A DNA stretch of 64,000 bases from Liolophura sinensis (lineage: Eukaryota > Mollusca > Polyplacophora > Chitonida > Chitonidae), in assembly GCF_032854445.1 (NCBI RefSeq), contig NC_088295.1, positions 95,475,805 to 95,539,804 of the forward strand, read 5' to 3'. The position numbers and the translations under genes were made by a program. Position 1 is the stretch's first letter, and the number at the start of each line of letters is the position of its first letter. A model generated the notes under the pieces. It saw nothing but the letters and a program-made list of their open reading frames with translations, did no database searches and had not been told where the DNA came from. Shown here piece by piece: positions 29,252-44,200 of the stretch.

Positions 29252-32200
29252 GTATTTGACCCTCACACATTTCTAACTGCACATAAACTTGTAAGGCCAT
29301 AAGTACAAAGTTTTTATTTTTATGATGTACCAGTATGTTTTTTTTAGCTGATAGCTATATGAAGCTATAGCTAACTTTTGCAAGAAAATAGGAATCCATT
29401 ACATGCAGTATTTAAAAACTGTTGCCTCTATCTATGAATAACAGATCTTATTTATTAAAAGTTTCTTGACCAGAATTATATCATTTAAAGACTTGAATTG
29501 TAAGAAGGGCAAGATAGACCTGTTGATGGTGACAGGTGGCATCACAGGGACTTTGTAATTTTGATATTACATGAAGCTACATAGTCATGGAATAATCTAC
29601 ATGGCCCAGAGTAAAAAACACAAACAGGTGATGTTATTGTTGCTTTATATGTGAAGATACTTTGAAACAGTTTTCAGTGGTGTGTTTTTTGCTCGTGTTG
29701 ACCTTTCCCTTACCAGCAACCACTTACTGTTTATTTTCTGGTTTATGAGATACTCAAACAAGCACTCAGATGCATGACTTTAGAAAAACTGATTTCTGAC
29801 TGCTTTTTAAATTTGTTGATTCCATTATGTGTGTTTTCAAGACGAGCACTGCACGAGTTCACCCAGAACGAAGATGTGAGGCGGTCTATTTGTGTACATA
29901 AACCCGGGGCCGTCAAGGGAGATAGTCGTGTCTCTGCACCCTCCTGAGAACCTCTCTTCCAAATCTGTCTTCTTCATCAAGACAAACTCAGGAATCAAAC
30001 TAACAAATGAAAACATGGGTGAGTCTGAAATACGGCCAGTACACATTTGTACAGGTGGGGAGCATCAGTAATCAAGTCTTATGTATGGGCTGAATACATA
30101 CCAGTACTCATATTCTACAAATGAGGAGTAACCAAGTCTTTATGTATGGAGTGAATGCAAACCAGTTCACATATTTCACAAATGAGGAGTAACCAAGTCT
30201 TTATTTATGGGCTGAATACAAACTAGTACTCATATTCTACAAATGAGGAGTAACCAAATCTTTATTTATGGGCTGAATACAAACCAGTACTCATATTCTA
30301 CAAATTAGGAGTAACCAAGTCTTTATGTATGGAGTGAATGCAAACCAGTTCACATATTTCACAAATGAGGAGTAACCAAGTCTTTATTTATGGGCTGAAT
30401 ACATACCAGTACTCATATTCTACAAATTAGGAGTAACCAAGTCTTTATGTATGGAGTGAATGCAAACCAGTTCACATATTTCACAAATGAGGAGTAACCA
30501 AGTCTTTATTTATGGGCTGAATACATACCAGTACTCATATTCTACAAATGAGGAGTAACCAAGTCTTTATTTATGGGCTGAATACAAACCAGTACTCATA
30601 TTCTACAAATTAGGAGTCACCAAGTCTTTATGTATGGGCTGAATACATACCAGTACTCATATTCTACAAATTAGGAGTAACCAAGTCTTTATGTATGGAG
30701 TGAATGCAAACCAGTTCACATATTTCACAAATGAGGAGTAACCAAGTCTTTATTTATCGGCTGAATACAAACTAGTACTCATATTCTACAAATGAGGAGT
30801 AACCAAGTCTTTATGTATGGAGTGAATGCAAACCAGTTCACATATTTCACAAATGAGGAGTAACCAAGTCTTTATTTATGGGCTGAATACAAACTAGTAC
30901 TCATATTCTACAAATGAGGAGTAACCAAGTCTTTATTTATGGGCTGAATACAAACCAGTACTCATATTCTACAAATTAGGAGTAACCAAGTCTTTATGTA
31001 TGGAGTGAATGCAAACCAGTTCACATATTTCACAAATGAGGAGTAACCAAGTCTTTATTTATGGGCTGAATACATACTAGTACTCATATTCTACAAATTA
31101 GGAGTAACCAAGTCTTTATGTATGGAGTGAATGCAAACCAGTTCACATATTTCACAAATGAGGAGTAACCAAGTCTTTATTTATGGGCTGAACACAAACT
31201 AGTACTCATATTCTACAAATGAGGAGTAACCAAGTCTTTATTTATGGGCTGAATACATACCAGTACTCATATTCTACAAATTAGGAGTAACCAAGTCTTT
31301 ATGTATGGGCTGAATACAAACCAGTACTCATATTCTGCAAATGAGGAATAACCAAGTCTTTATGTATGGGCTGAATACAAACCAATACTCATATTCTACA
31401 AATGAGGAGTAACCAAGTCTTTATGTATGGGCTGAATACAAACCAGTACTCATATTCTACAAATGAGGAGTAACCAAGTCTTTATGTATGAGCTGAATAC
31501 ATACCAGTACTCATATTCTACAAATTAGGAGTAACCAAGTCTTTATGTATGGAGTGAATGCAAACCAGTTCACATATTTCACAAATGAGGAGTAACCAAG
31601 TCTTTATTTATGGGCTGAATACAAACTAGTACTCATATTCTACAAATGAGGAGTAACCAAGTCTTTATTTATGGGCTGAATACATACCAGTACTCATATT
31701 CTACAAATTAGGAGTAACCAAGTCTTTATGTATGGGCTGAATACAAACCAGTACTCATATTCTGCAAATGAGGAATAACCAAGTCTTTATGTATGGGCTG
31801 AATACAAACCAATACTCATATTCTACAAATGAGGAGTAACCAAGTCTTTATGTATGGGCTGAATACAAACCAGTACTCATATTCTACAAATGAGGAGTAA
31901 CCAAGTCTTTATGTATGAGCTGAATACATACCAGTACTCATATTCTACAAATTAGGAGTAACCAAGTCTTTATGTATGGAGTGAATGCAAACCAGTTCAC
32001 ATATTTCACAAATGAGGAGTAACCAAGTCTTTATTTATGGGCTGAATACAAACTAGTACTCATATTCTACAAATGAGGAGTAACCAAGTCTTTATTTATG
32101 GGCTGAATACATACCAGTACTCATATTCTACAAATTAGGAGTAACCAAGTCTTTATGTATGGGCTGAATACAAACCAGTACTCATATTCTGCAAATGAGG

Positions 32201-35200
32201 AATAACCAAGTCTTTATGTATGGGCTGAATACAAACCAATACTCATATTCTACAAATGAGGAGTAACCAAGTCTTTATGTATGGGCTGAATACAAACCAG
32301 TACTCATATTCTACAAATGAGGAGTAACCAAGTCTTTATGTATGGAGTGAATGCAAACCAGTTCACAATTTCACAAATGAGGAGTAACCAAGTCTTAATT
32401 TATGGGCTGAATACAAACCAGTACTCATATTCTACAAATGAGAAGTAACCAAGTCTTTATATATGGGCTGAATACAAACCAGTGCTCATATTCTACAAAT
32501 GAGGAGTAACCAAGTCTTTATGTATGGAGTGAATGCAAACCAGTTCACATATTTCACAAATGAAGAGGAAACCAAGTCTTTATTTATGGGCTGAATACAT
32601 ACCAGTACTCATATTCTACAAATTAGGAGTAACCAAGTCTTTATGTATGGGCTGAATACAAACCAGTACTCATATTCTGCAAATGAGGAATAACCAAGTC
32701 TTTATGTATGAGCTGAATACATACCAGTACTCATATTCTACAAATGAGGAGTAACCAAGTCTTTATGTATGAGCTGAATACATACCAGTACTCATATTCT
32801 ACAAATTAGGAGTAACCAAGTCTTTATGTATGGAGTGAATGCAAACCAGTTCACATATTTCACAAATGAGGAGTAACCAAGTCTTTATTTATGGGCTGAA
32901 TACAAACTAGTACTCATATTCTACAAATGAGGAGTAACCAAGTCTTTATTTATGGGCTGAATACATACCAGTACTCATATTCTACAAATTAGGAGTAACC
33001 AAGTCTTTATGTATGGGCTGAATACAAACCAGTACTCATATTCTGCAAATGAGGAATAACCAAGTCTTTATGTATGGGCTGAATACAAACCAATACTCAT
33101 ATTCTACAAATGAGGAGTAACCAAGTCTTTATGTATGGGCTGAATACAAACCAGTACTCATATTCTACAAATGAGGAGTAACCAAGTCTTTATGTATGAG
33201 CTGAATACATACCAGTACTCATATTCTACAAATTAGGAGTAACCAAGTCTTTATGTATGGAGTGAATGCAAACCAGTTCACATATTTCACAAATGAGGAG
33301 TAACCAAGTCTTTATTTATGGGCTGAATACAAACTAGTACTCATATTCTACAAATGAGGAGTAACCAAGTCTTTATTTATGGGCTGAATACATACCAGTA
33401 CTCATATTCTACAAATTAGGAGTAACCAAGCCTTTATGTATGGGCTGAATACAAACCAGTACTCATATTCTGCAAATGAGGAATAACCAAGTCTTTATGT
33501 ATGGGCTGAATACAAACCAATACTCATATTCTACAAATGAGGAGTAACCAAGTCTTTATGTATGGGCTGAATACAAACCAGTACTCATATTCTACAAATG
33601 AGGAGTAACCAAGTCTTTATGTATGGAGTGAATGCAAACCAGTTCACAATTTCACAAATGAGGAGTAACCAAGTCTTAATTTATGGGCTGAATACAAACC
33701 AGTACTCATATTCTACAAATGAGAAGTAACCAAGTCTTTATATATGGGCTGAATACAAACCAGTGCTCATATTCTACAAATGAGGAGTAACCAAGTCTTT
33801 ATGTATGGAGTGAATGCAAACCAGTTCACATATTTCACAAATGAGGAGTAACCAAGTCTTTATTTATGGGCTGAATACATACCAGTACTCATATTCTACA
33901 AATTAGGAGTAACCAAGTCTTTATGTATGGAGTGAATGCAAACCAGTTCACATATTTCACAAATGAGGAGTAACCAAGTCTTTATTTATGGGCTGAATAC
34001 AAACCAGTACTCATATTCTACAAATGAGGAGTAACCAAGTCTTTATTTATGGGCTGAATACATACCAGTACTCATATTCTACAAATTAGGAGTAACCAAG
34101 TCTTTATGTATGGGCTGAATACAAACCAGTACTCATATTCTGCAAATGAGGAATAACCAAGTCTTTATGTATGGGCTGAATACAAACCAATACTCATATT
34201 CTACAAATGAGGAGTAACCAAGTCTTTATGTATGGGCTGAATACAAACCAGTACTCATATTCTACAAATGAGGAGTAACCAAGTCTTTATGTATGGAGTG
34301 AATGCAAACCAGTTCACAATTTCACAAATGAGGAGTAACCAAGTCTTAATTTATGGGCTGAATACAAACCAGTACTCATATTCTACAAATGAGAAGTAAC
34401 CAAGTCTTTATATATGGGCTGAATACAAACCAGTGCTCATATTCTACAAATGAGGAGTAACCAAGTCTTTATGTATGGAGTGAATGCAAACCAGTTCACA
34501 TATTTCACAAATGAGGAGTAACCAAGTCTTTATTTATGGGCTGAATACATACCAGTACTCATATTCTACAAATTAGGAGTAACCAAGTCTTTATTTATGG
34601 GCTGAATACAAACTAGTACTCATATTCTACAAATGAGGAGTAACCAAGTCTTTATTTATGGGCTGAATACATACCAGTACTCATATTCTACAAATTAGGA
34701 GTAACCAAGTCTTTATGTATGGGCTGAATACAAACCAGTACTCATATTCTGCAAATGAGGAATAACCAAGTCTTTATGTATGGGCTGAATACAAACCAAT
34801 ACTCATATTCTACAAATGAGGAGTAACCAAGTCTTTATGTATGGGCTGAATACAAACCAGTACTCATATTCTACAAATGAGGAGTAACCAAGTCTTTATG
34901 TATGGAGTGAATGCAAACCAGTTCACAATTTCACAAATGAGGAGTAACCAAGTCTTAATTTATGGGCTGAATACAAACCAGTACTCATATTCTACAAATG
35001 AGAAGTAACCAAGTCTTTATATATGGGCTGAATACAAACCAGTGCTCATATTCTACAAATGAGGAGTAACCAAGTCTTTATGTATGGAGTGAATGCAAAC
35101 CAGTTCACATATTTCACAAATGAGGAGTAACCAAGTCTTTATGTATGGGCTGAATACAAACCAGTACTCATATTCTACAAATGAGGAGTAACCAAGTCTT

Positions 35201-38200
35201 TATGTATGGAATGAATGCAAACCAGTTCACATATTTCACAAATGAGGAGTAACCAAGTCTTTATTTATGGGCTGAACACAAACTAGTACTCATATTCTAC
35301 AAATGAGGAGTAACCAAGTCTTTATTTATGGGCTGAATACATACCAGTACTCATATTCTACAAATTAGGAGTAACCAAGTCTTTATGTATGGGCTGAATA
35401 CAAACCAGTACTCATATTCTGCAAATGAGGAATAACCAAGTCTTTATGTATGGGCTGAATACAAACCAATACTCATATTCTACAAATGAGGAGTAACCAA
35501 GTCTTTATGTATGGGCTGAATACAAACCAGTACTCATATTCTACAAATGAGGAGTAACCAAGTCTTTATGTATGAGCTGAATACATACCAGTACTCATAT
35601 TCTACAAATTAGGAGTAACCAAGTCTTTATGTATGGAGTGAATGCAAACCAGTTCACATATTTCACAAATGAGGAGTAAGCAAGTCTTTATTTATGGGCT
35701 GAATACAAACTAGTACTCATATTCTACAAATGAGGAGTAACCAAGTCTTTATTTATGGGCTGAATACATACCAGTACTCATATTCTACAAATTAGGAGTA
35801 ACCAAGTCTTTATGTATGGGCTGAATACAAACCAGTACTCATATTCTGCAAATGAGGAATAACCAAGTCTTTATGTATGGGCTGAATACAAACCAATACT
35901 CATATTCTACAAATGAGGAGTAACCAAGTCTTTATGTATGGGCTGAATACAAACCAGTACTCATATTCTACAAATGAGGAGTAACCAAGTCTTTATGTAT
36001 GGAGTGAATGCAAACCAGTTCACAATTTCACAAATGAGGAGTAACCAAGTCTTAATTTATGGGCTGAATACAAACCAGTACTCATATTCTACAAATGAGA
36101 AGTAACCAAGTCTTTATATATGGGCTGAATACAAACCAGTGCTCATATTCTACAAATGAGGAGTAACCAAGTCTTTATGTATGGAGTGAATGCAAACCAG
36201 TTCACATATTTCACAAATGAGGAGTAACCAAGTCTTTATGTATGGGCTGAATACAAACCAGTACTCATATTCTACAAATGAGGAGTAACCAAGTCTTTAT
36301 GTATGGAATGAATGCAAACCAGTTCACATATTTCACAAATGAGGAGTAACCAAGTCTTAATTTATGGGCTGAATACAAACCAGTACTCATATTCTACAAA
36401 TGAGGAGTAACCAAGTCTTTATTTATGGGCTGAATACAAACCAGTACTCATATTCTACAAATGAGGATTAACCAAGTCTTTATGTATGGGCTGAGTACAA
36501 ACTTGCTGTACAAATATCTTCTATACACCAGCAAGAAAATGAAGATATTTTAGCTGCTTATGTCAAAGTGCGCATTTCTGTTTGTGCTACATAACATCTG
36601 CACTGTGCAACAAATATTGCTGTTTTAGTATTTCTGTCATCACTCTGAGGACCGGTTTAATGAGACTGCTAAGATTGCATTTTTGAAGAGGGTCAAGTTT
36701 TAGTGATTAAAGCATCTGATGCATATACATGGCACATGGGATGCCTTCTGGATGCCGATTGTTTTATTGCTATGAGGGGGCCTCCATGGCTTCGTTGGTT
36801 AGTGCGTTAGCACAGCGTAATGACCCAGGAGCCTCTCATCAATGCGGTTGCTGTGAGTCCAGCTCATGCTGGCTTCCTCTCTGCCCGTATGTGGGAAGGT
36901 ATTGCGTCATATAAGTAAAATATTCTTGAGTGTGGTGTAAAAAACCAATCAAGTAAATAAATAAATCATTGCTATGAGAATGTTGTCTGATTACAGATGA
37001 GGAGGTGATGTATGTGAGAAAGTTTGCTAGTTTTACAGATGAGGAGGTGATGAATGTGAGAATGTTGTCTGGTTACAGATGAGGTGGTGATGAATGTGAG
37101 AATGTTGTCTGGTTACAGATGAGGTGGTGATGTATGTGAGAATGTTGTCTAGTTACAAATGAGATAGTGATGTATGTGAGAATGTTTTCTGATTACAGAT
37201 TAGATGGTGATGTATGTGAGAAAGTTTGCTAGTTTTACAGATGAGGAGGTGATGAATGTGAGAATGTTTTCTGATTACAGATGAGGTGGTGATGTATGTG
37301 AGAAAGTTTGCTAGTTTTACAGATGAGGAGGTGATGAATGTGAGAATGTTTTCTGATTACAGATGAGGTGGTGATGTATGTGAGAAAGTTTGCTAGTTTT
37401 ACAGATGAGGAGGTGATGAATGTGAGAATGTTGTCTGGTTACAGATGAGGTGGTGATGAATGTCAGAATGTTGTCTGGTTACAGATGAGGTGGTGATGAA
37501 TGTGAGAATGTTGTCTGGTTACAGATGAGGTGGTGATGAATATCAGAATGTTGTCTGGTTACAGATGAGGTGGTGATGTATGTGAGAAAGTTTGTTAGTT
37601 TTACAGAAGAGGAGGTGATGTATGTGAGAATGTTTGTCTGATTACAGATGAGGTGGTGATGAATGTGAGAAAGTTTGCTAGTTTTACAGATGAGGAGGGG
37701 ATGTATCTGACAATGTTTGTTGGTTGTAGATGAGGAGGTGATGTATGTGAGAAAGTTTGCTAGTTTTACAGATGAGGAGGTGATGAATGTGAGAATGTTG
37801 TCTGGTTACAGATGAGGTGGTGATGTATCTCACAATGTTTGTTGGTTGTAGATGAGGAGGTGATGTATGTGAGAATGTTTTCTGATTACAGATTAGATGG
37901 TGATGTATGTGAGAAAGTTTGCTAGTTTTACAGATGAGGAGGTGATGAATGTGAGAATGTTGTCTGGTTACAGATGAGGTGGTGATGTATGTGAGAATGT
38001 TTGCTGGTTACAGATGAGGAGGTGATGTATGTGAGAAAGTTTGCTAGTTACAGCTGAGGAGGTGATGTATGTGAGAAAATTTGCTGGTTGCAGATGAGGG
38101 GTTGATTATGAGAATTTTTGCAGGTTATAGATGAGGTGCTCTATGTGAAAGTGTTTTTGTATATAGATGAGAGAGTGATGTAGGTGAGAAAGTTAGCTAT

Positions 38201-41200
38201 TTACACATCAGGAGGTGCTGTATGTGAGAGTGTTTGCAGGTTACAGATGAGGGGGTGATGTACTGTAAATGCCTTTTTATTCGCGTTGTACTAACATTCG
38301 TGGATTTCGCAGCAAACATATTTCCGCAAAAATAAGTACCAAGGAATGTAAACCCATGTAAGTAATTACAGTTATAAATTCGTTAACAAGCACTACAGTT
38401 CTAATACTTTTTCAAACACGTTAATTAGAAATACCTAATTAAAATGTATTCCAGTTTTCACAAATCCAGCTTACTTGATCGTCAGTTAATGTTGCTTTCT
38501 TTTAAGGAGGCTTAGCTCTGTCTAAGTATCACCACATTGCAACATTGTTGTGGTTGATTTATTGAGACATACAAATGGATAATTTGTACTGGGTGTGTGT
38601 ACGTCATACGATATACATACCATGAGAGAGGTTGTTTGTTTATTGACTATACTTGCCTTCCAGTCAGATCAACTTTCCGATGCACCCAACACATTGCTCG
38701 GGGGTTTCCGCACTTCAAACTTCCTCTTCAAAATGATGATTTCTTAGAAACTTACTCAAATCTGTCACGGGGGCCTCCGTGGCTCAGTTGGTTAGCGCGC
38801 TAGCACAGCGTAGTGACCCAGGAGTCTCTCACCAAAGCGGTCGCTGTGAGTTCAAATCCAGCTCATGCTGGCTTCCTCTTCGGCCATACGTGGGAAGGTC
38901 TGCCAGCAACCTGCGGATGGTCGTGGGTTTCCTCCGGCCTCTGCCCGGTTTCCACCCACAATAATGCTGGCCGATGTCGTATAAGTAAAATATTTTTGAG
39001 TACGGCGTAAAATACCAATCAAATAAATAAATAAATAAACAAATCTGTCACAGTTAACTCAGAGTTTCACTCACACTACTGATGCATGAGAATTAAACAG
39101 TGGGATTTATTTGTATCACATTTAATCCTTCGTGGTCTCCTGGAGTGAGTGACACGAATAATTGCTAACACAGGAGGTAAGGGCTTCTTTTTATAAAGAT
39201 TAACAGTCTTCAATAGAGTAAAAGCTTAGGAGGATTAACTTCCTTTGTCTGATCAAGTTACTGCATTGCATAGAATTTTTGTCACATCTTACAGTTACAA
39301 ACAAGTTTAAATGATAACATTGTTACTTGAATGCTTGAGTTGTTTTATTACTTGATGTTTTTGTATTGAAATTTGATTTTTGTTTATAAGTTGTCCAAAA
39401 ATTCTATTAAGATCTGCGAAAGTTGATTCCAGCAAATGTTGTCTTCTGACCAAATCCGCGAAAGTTTATGCCTGCGAAAAGGCATTTACAGTATGTGAGA
39501 ATGTTTGCTGTTTACAGATGAGAAGGTGATGTATGTGAGAATGTTTTCTGGTTACAGATGAGGTGGTGATGTATGTGAGAATGTTTTCTGGTTACAGATG
39601 AGAAGGTGATGTATGTGAGAATGTTGTCTGGTTACAGATGAGGTGGTGATGTATCTGACAATGTTTGCTGGTTACAGATGAGAAGGTGATGTATGTGAGA
39701 ATGTTTGCTGGTTACAGATGAGAAGGTGATGTATCTGACAATGTTTGCTAGTTACAGATGAGAAGGTGATACATGTGAGAATGTTTGCTGGTTACAGATG
39801 AGGTGGTGATGTATGTGAGAAAGTTTGCTGGTTTTACAGATGACAAGGTGATGTATGTGAGAATGTTGTCTGGTTACAGATGAGGTGGTGATGTATGTGA
39901 GAATGTTTTCTGGTTACAGATGAGGAGGTGATGTATGTGGACTGTAGCTCCCAACCTCTGGAGCACCTCAACTTGCTCACCCGCCAGGTCTTCCTTCCCT
40001 TCCTCTGTACTAATCAAAACCTGGCGGATGCCTCGGGAATGAACGCAGACAAGCTGATGGATGTCCTCCACAAACTAATGGCAACCGTGGAGGTTACACA
40101 AGGTCAAATTGAGGTACAGAAGGGCAACTTGTTGTCATGATTGTTGTTGATGTATTTTGATGTTGTCTCCCCTGATTTGCAGTTAAACCTGTTACTCATA
40201 TAATGTATCATAGTGAAACAGCTGCCATTAAAGTTATGCCTTGTCATTTAGAATGATCTGTTGTAAAAGTATAGTTGTTAGTGGATTTTACCAGTGTTCT
40301 GTCATGAATTCTATAATTATACTGGAAATTTCTTGTGACCATATTGGCTGTGAACATGGTCAGTTACATGTACCTAATCCTGAAAATGGTATTATCAAGC
40401 AATCAGATCATTCAAATTAACTTATGAAACATTAATGATTTCGTATTGGGCTATAATGATCTTGTTCAAAGCATCAGCTAACCCTACAAAAAGTTCAAAC
40501 ATAAACATTGAGTAATCTTTTAAACTCAGCCCCTTAGCCTTGATTGTGCAGTCATGATTTATTCAGGGTAAGCTGGTACTGAGCCTCCCATCGGTAGAAG
40601 TGTTGGCTGAAGCAGCGGCTAACCCTAACAGAAGAGCATCGGTTCTGCATGTCCTAGAAACCACTGTGATTGGCTGGATCAAACAAATCAAGGTAGGCTG
40701 CATGCCTATGCAATAAGGCCAGATTCACAGTAATCAGAAGGTATTGACATGCCTATAAATTAGGGCATACAATGAGGGTTTTGTGAAATTAATATACTGT
40801 ATACTTTTAATAACAATAATTTGGTAGTTTTTCAGAAGTTAATTTTTTAAGATTTCATGGCGGACATACATGTAGGTCACAATGCTTGCATACTACCTGC
40901 AGGTAATTGACATGCTGGCCTCCAAATAAGTGAGTAGGTGTAAAACACTAATCAAATAATTAAATGAATAAGTTTACCTGTCTTCCTGGACAGATTGTGC
41001 TGAGACATGAGCCACTTGGGGACTTGTACAGTAAGTTTGGCCCAGAACCAGGACCCCTGGATGAGGTAGAGATGTGGGAGAGTCAGTTATCCCGACTACA
41101 CTCCCTTAATCAGCAGCTGGACACCCCGATAGCCAGGGACATCCTGCTGAACCTAGAACAGGCCAACAGTCAGTACGCTCACTCCTTCTGTCAGGTCAGG

Positions 41201-44200
41201 AAGGACATCAACAAGGTAATGTCTGCAGCTTTCTTGTATGAGAAACCAACTTCACCCTTCTGTTCTATCTGCAAAAGGTCTCAACTAGAAACTATCAACG
41301 GTCAACTGTGCCAGCTAGATACATCTAGTATGAAGAACTACAGATTTTAAGCAGTAGTCATTTCTTCTAGGTATCAATGAAATCGAGAACTACAAGCCAG
41401 CAGTGTTTAATTATGGTAGCTAAATAGTATTGAAAGATTGATACTTGACGTCACTGGAATTAAGGCTGATATGTATAAGGTAGGATCTGATAATGGATGT
41501 GACTGGAATAGGGGCAGATATATGACATCACTGGAATAAGGTTGATAAGGGACGTCACTGAATAAGGACTGATAAAGAAGGTCAGTGGAATAGGGGCTAA
41601 TAAGAGGCATCAATGGAATAGGGACTGATAAGAGACATCAGTGGAATAGTGACTGATAAGAGACATCAGTGGAATAGTGGCTGATAAGAGTCATCAATGG
41701 AATAGTGACTGATAAGAGACATCAGTGGAATAGTGACTGATAAGAGACATCAATGGAATGGGGGCTGATAAGAGGCATCAATGGAATAGGGACTGATAAA
41801 AGACATCAATGGAATAGGGACTGATAAGAGACATCAATGGAATGGGGGCTGATAAGAGGCATCAATGGAATGGGGGCTGATAAGAGACATCAATGGAATA
41901 GTGACTGATAAGAGGCATCAGTGGAATAGTGACTTATAAGAGACATCAGTGGAATAAGGACTGATATGAGACATCAATGGAATAGTGACTGATAAGAGGC
42001 ATCAATGGAATAGTGACTGATAAGAGACATCAGTGGAATAGTGGCTGATAAGAGCCATCAATGGAATAAGGACTGATAAGAGACATCAATGGAATGGGGC
42101 CTGATAAGAGCCATCAATGGAATAGTGACTGATAAGAGACATCAATGGAATAGTGACTTATAAGAGACATCAGTGGAATAAGGACTGATAAGAGACATCA
42201 ATGGAATAGTGACTGATAAGAGACATCAGTGGAATAGTGGCTGATAAGAGACATCAATGGAATAGGGACTGATAAGAATCATCAATGGAATAGGGACTGA
42301 TAAGAGACATCAATGGAATAGGGACTGATAAGAGACATCAATGGAATAGGGGCTGATTAGAGGCATCAATGGACTAGTGACTGAAAAGAGACATGATTGG
42401 AATAGGGGCTGATAAGAGACATCAATGGAATGGGGGCTGATAAGAGGCATCAATGGAATAGGGACTGATAAGAGACATCAATGGAATAGTGACTGATAAG
42501 AGACATCAGTGGAATAAGGACTGATAAGAGACATCAATGGAATGGGGGCTGATAAGAGACGTCAATGGAATAGTGACTGATAAGAGACATCAATGGAATA
42601 GTGACTGATAAGAGACATCAATGAAATAGTGACTGATAAGAGACATCAATGGAATGGGGGCTGATAAGAGACATCAATGGAATAGTGACTGATAAGAGAC
42701 ATCAATGGAATGGGGACTGATAAGAAACGTCAGAATACAGACTTATAAGGGATATTAGTGAATAGGGGTAAGTGGGGACTGATATGGGACATCAGTGAAA
42801 AATGGGTTGACAAGGGACATTATTAGAATCAGGATTGATAAGGGATGCGAGTGTAATAGGTGCTAATGAGGGACATCAGTGAAAAAGGGACATCATTGGA
42901 ATAGGGATTGAAAATTGTTTTAAGTGGAATAACATTGCTGGTGTTGGTTTATCCCCATTGCAATGTATCAGGCTCTCACTGTCAGATTTTACTAGTACTT
43001 AATAGTACTTTATACTGAGGACTGGGGAGTTTTGTTTGGGATATGTAGTTGATACATTGTATGTGTGGTAATGTCCATAAAGGAACAGAATACTCTGTAG
43101 ACCAGCTCATCGGCAGATCACAGTCTTACAATTCAATTATGACATAAACACAAATGAGCCAAAAAGCCTTTCATGCTTTTGCAAATGTAATTTGAAATAA
43201 TGATAGTCAATGGCAATAGAGAAGAGAGCAAAAAATTCAATGAAGGCAACATTTAAGAAACATATGTTAAAATTTCATAAGGTATTTCAGATGGTCAAGG
43301 TTTTCTCCTCTGACTCTATCTCATTTCCTCTCATCATTGTTGAGTACGGCATAATCCAGAAATCAATTTAAATAAATAAATAAATTAAAATTTCATAGAT
43401 TTAATGTGCAGAAATGATTGAGTTTATACCATTGAAAAACTTTGATGTATGTGCATTATGTCTTATTTGGAAATAGGCAGTAACTGAGACCCAGAAGATT
43501 CTGCGCTTCCTGCATGCCATGTTCACATGGTTTGAGGATTTACATAGAGCCATGGAGCCCCAGCCTATGATCACCACCATGAAGCCTCTAATGACAGCTC
43601 TTAACCTTGTCTGGACCCACTCTAGGTAAGGCGTCTGATGATAGCTCTTAACCTTGTCTTGACCCACTCGCGCGCTAGCGCAGCGTAATGACCCAGGATC
43701 CTCTCACCAATGCGGTCGCTGTGAGTTAAAGTCCAGCTCATGCTGGCTTTCTCTCCGGCCGTAAGTTGGAAGGTCTGGCAGCAACCTGCGGATGGTCGTG
43801 GGTTTCCCCCGGGCTGTGCCTGGTTTCCACCCACCATAATGCTGGCCGCCGTTGTATAAGTGAAATATTCTTGAGTACGGCGTAAAACACCAATCAAAAA
43901 AAAAAAAAAAAAAAAAGATCTTGACCCACTCTAAGTAAGGCCTCTGATGGCGGCTCTTAACCTTGCCTGGACCCAATCTAGGTAAGGCCTCTGATGATGG
44001 CTCTTAGCCTTGTCTGGACCCACTCTAGGTAAGGCCTTTGAGGATGGCTCTTAACCTTGTCTGGGCCCACTCTAGGTAAGGCCTCTGATGACAGCTCTTA
44101 ACCTTGTCTGGATCCACTCTAGGTAAGGCCTCTGATGACTGCTCTTAACCTTGTCTGGACCCACTCTAAGTAAGGCCTCTGATGACAGCTCTTAACCTTG

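Noticed and set aside
30013-36495. Repeat-spacer pattern resembling a CRISPR array
   Set aside because: Units are contiguous without unique spacers, and the context is a eukaryotic intron.
41430-42900. 28-bp array as another junction-derived case
   Set aside because: Only about eight bases (GACATCAA) agree with the exon 5 end and the donor is not kept; kept as an ordinary minisatellite.
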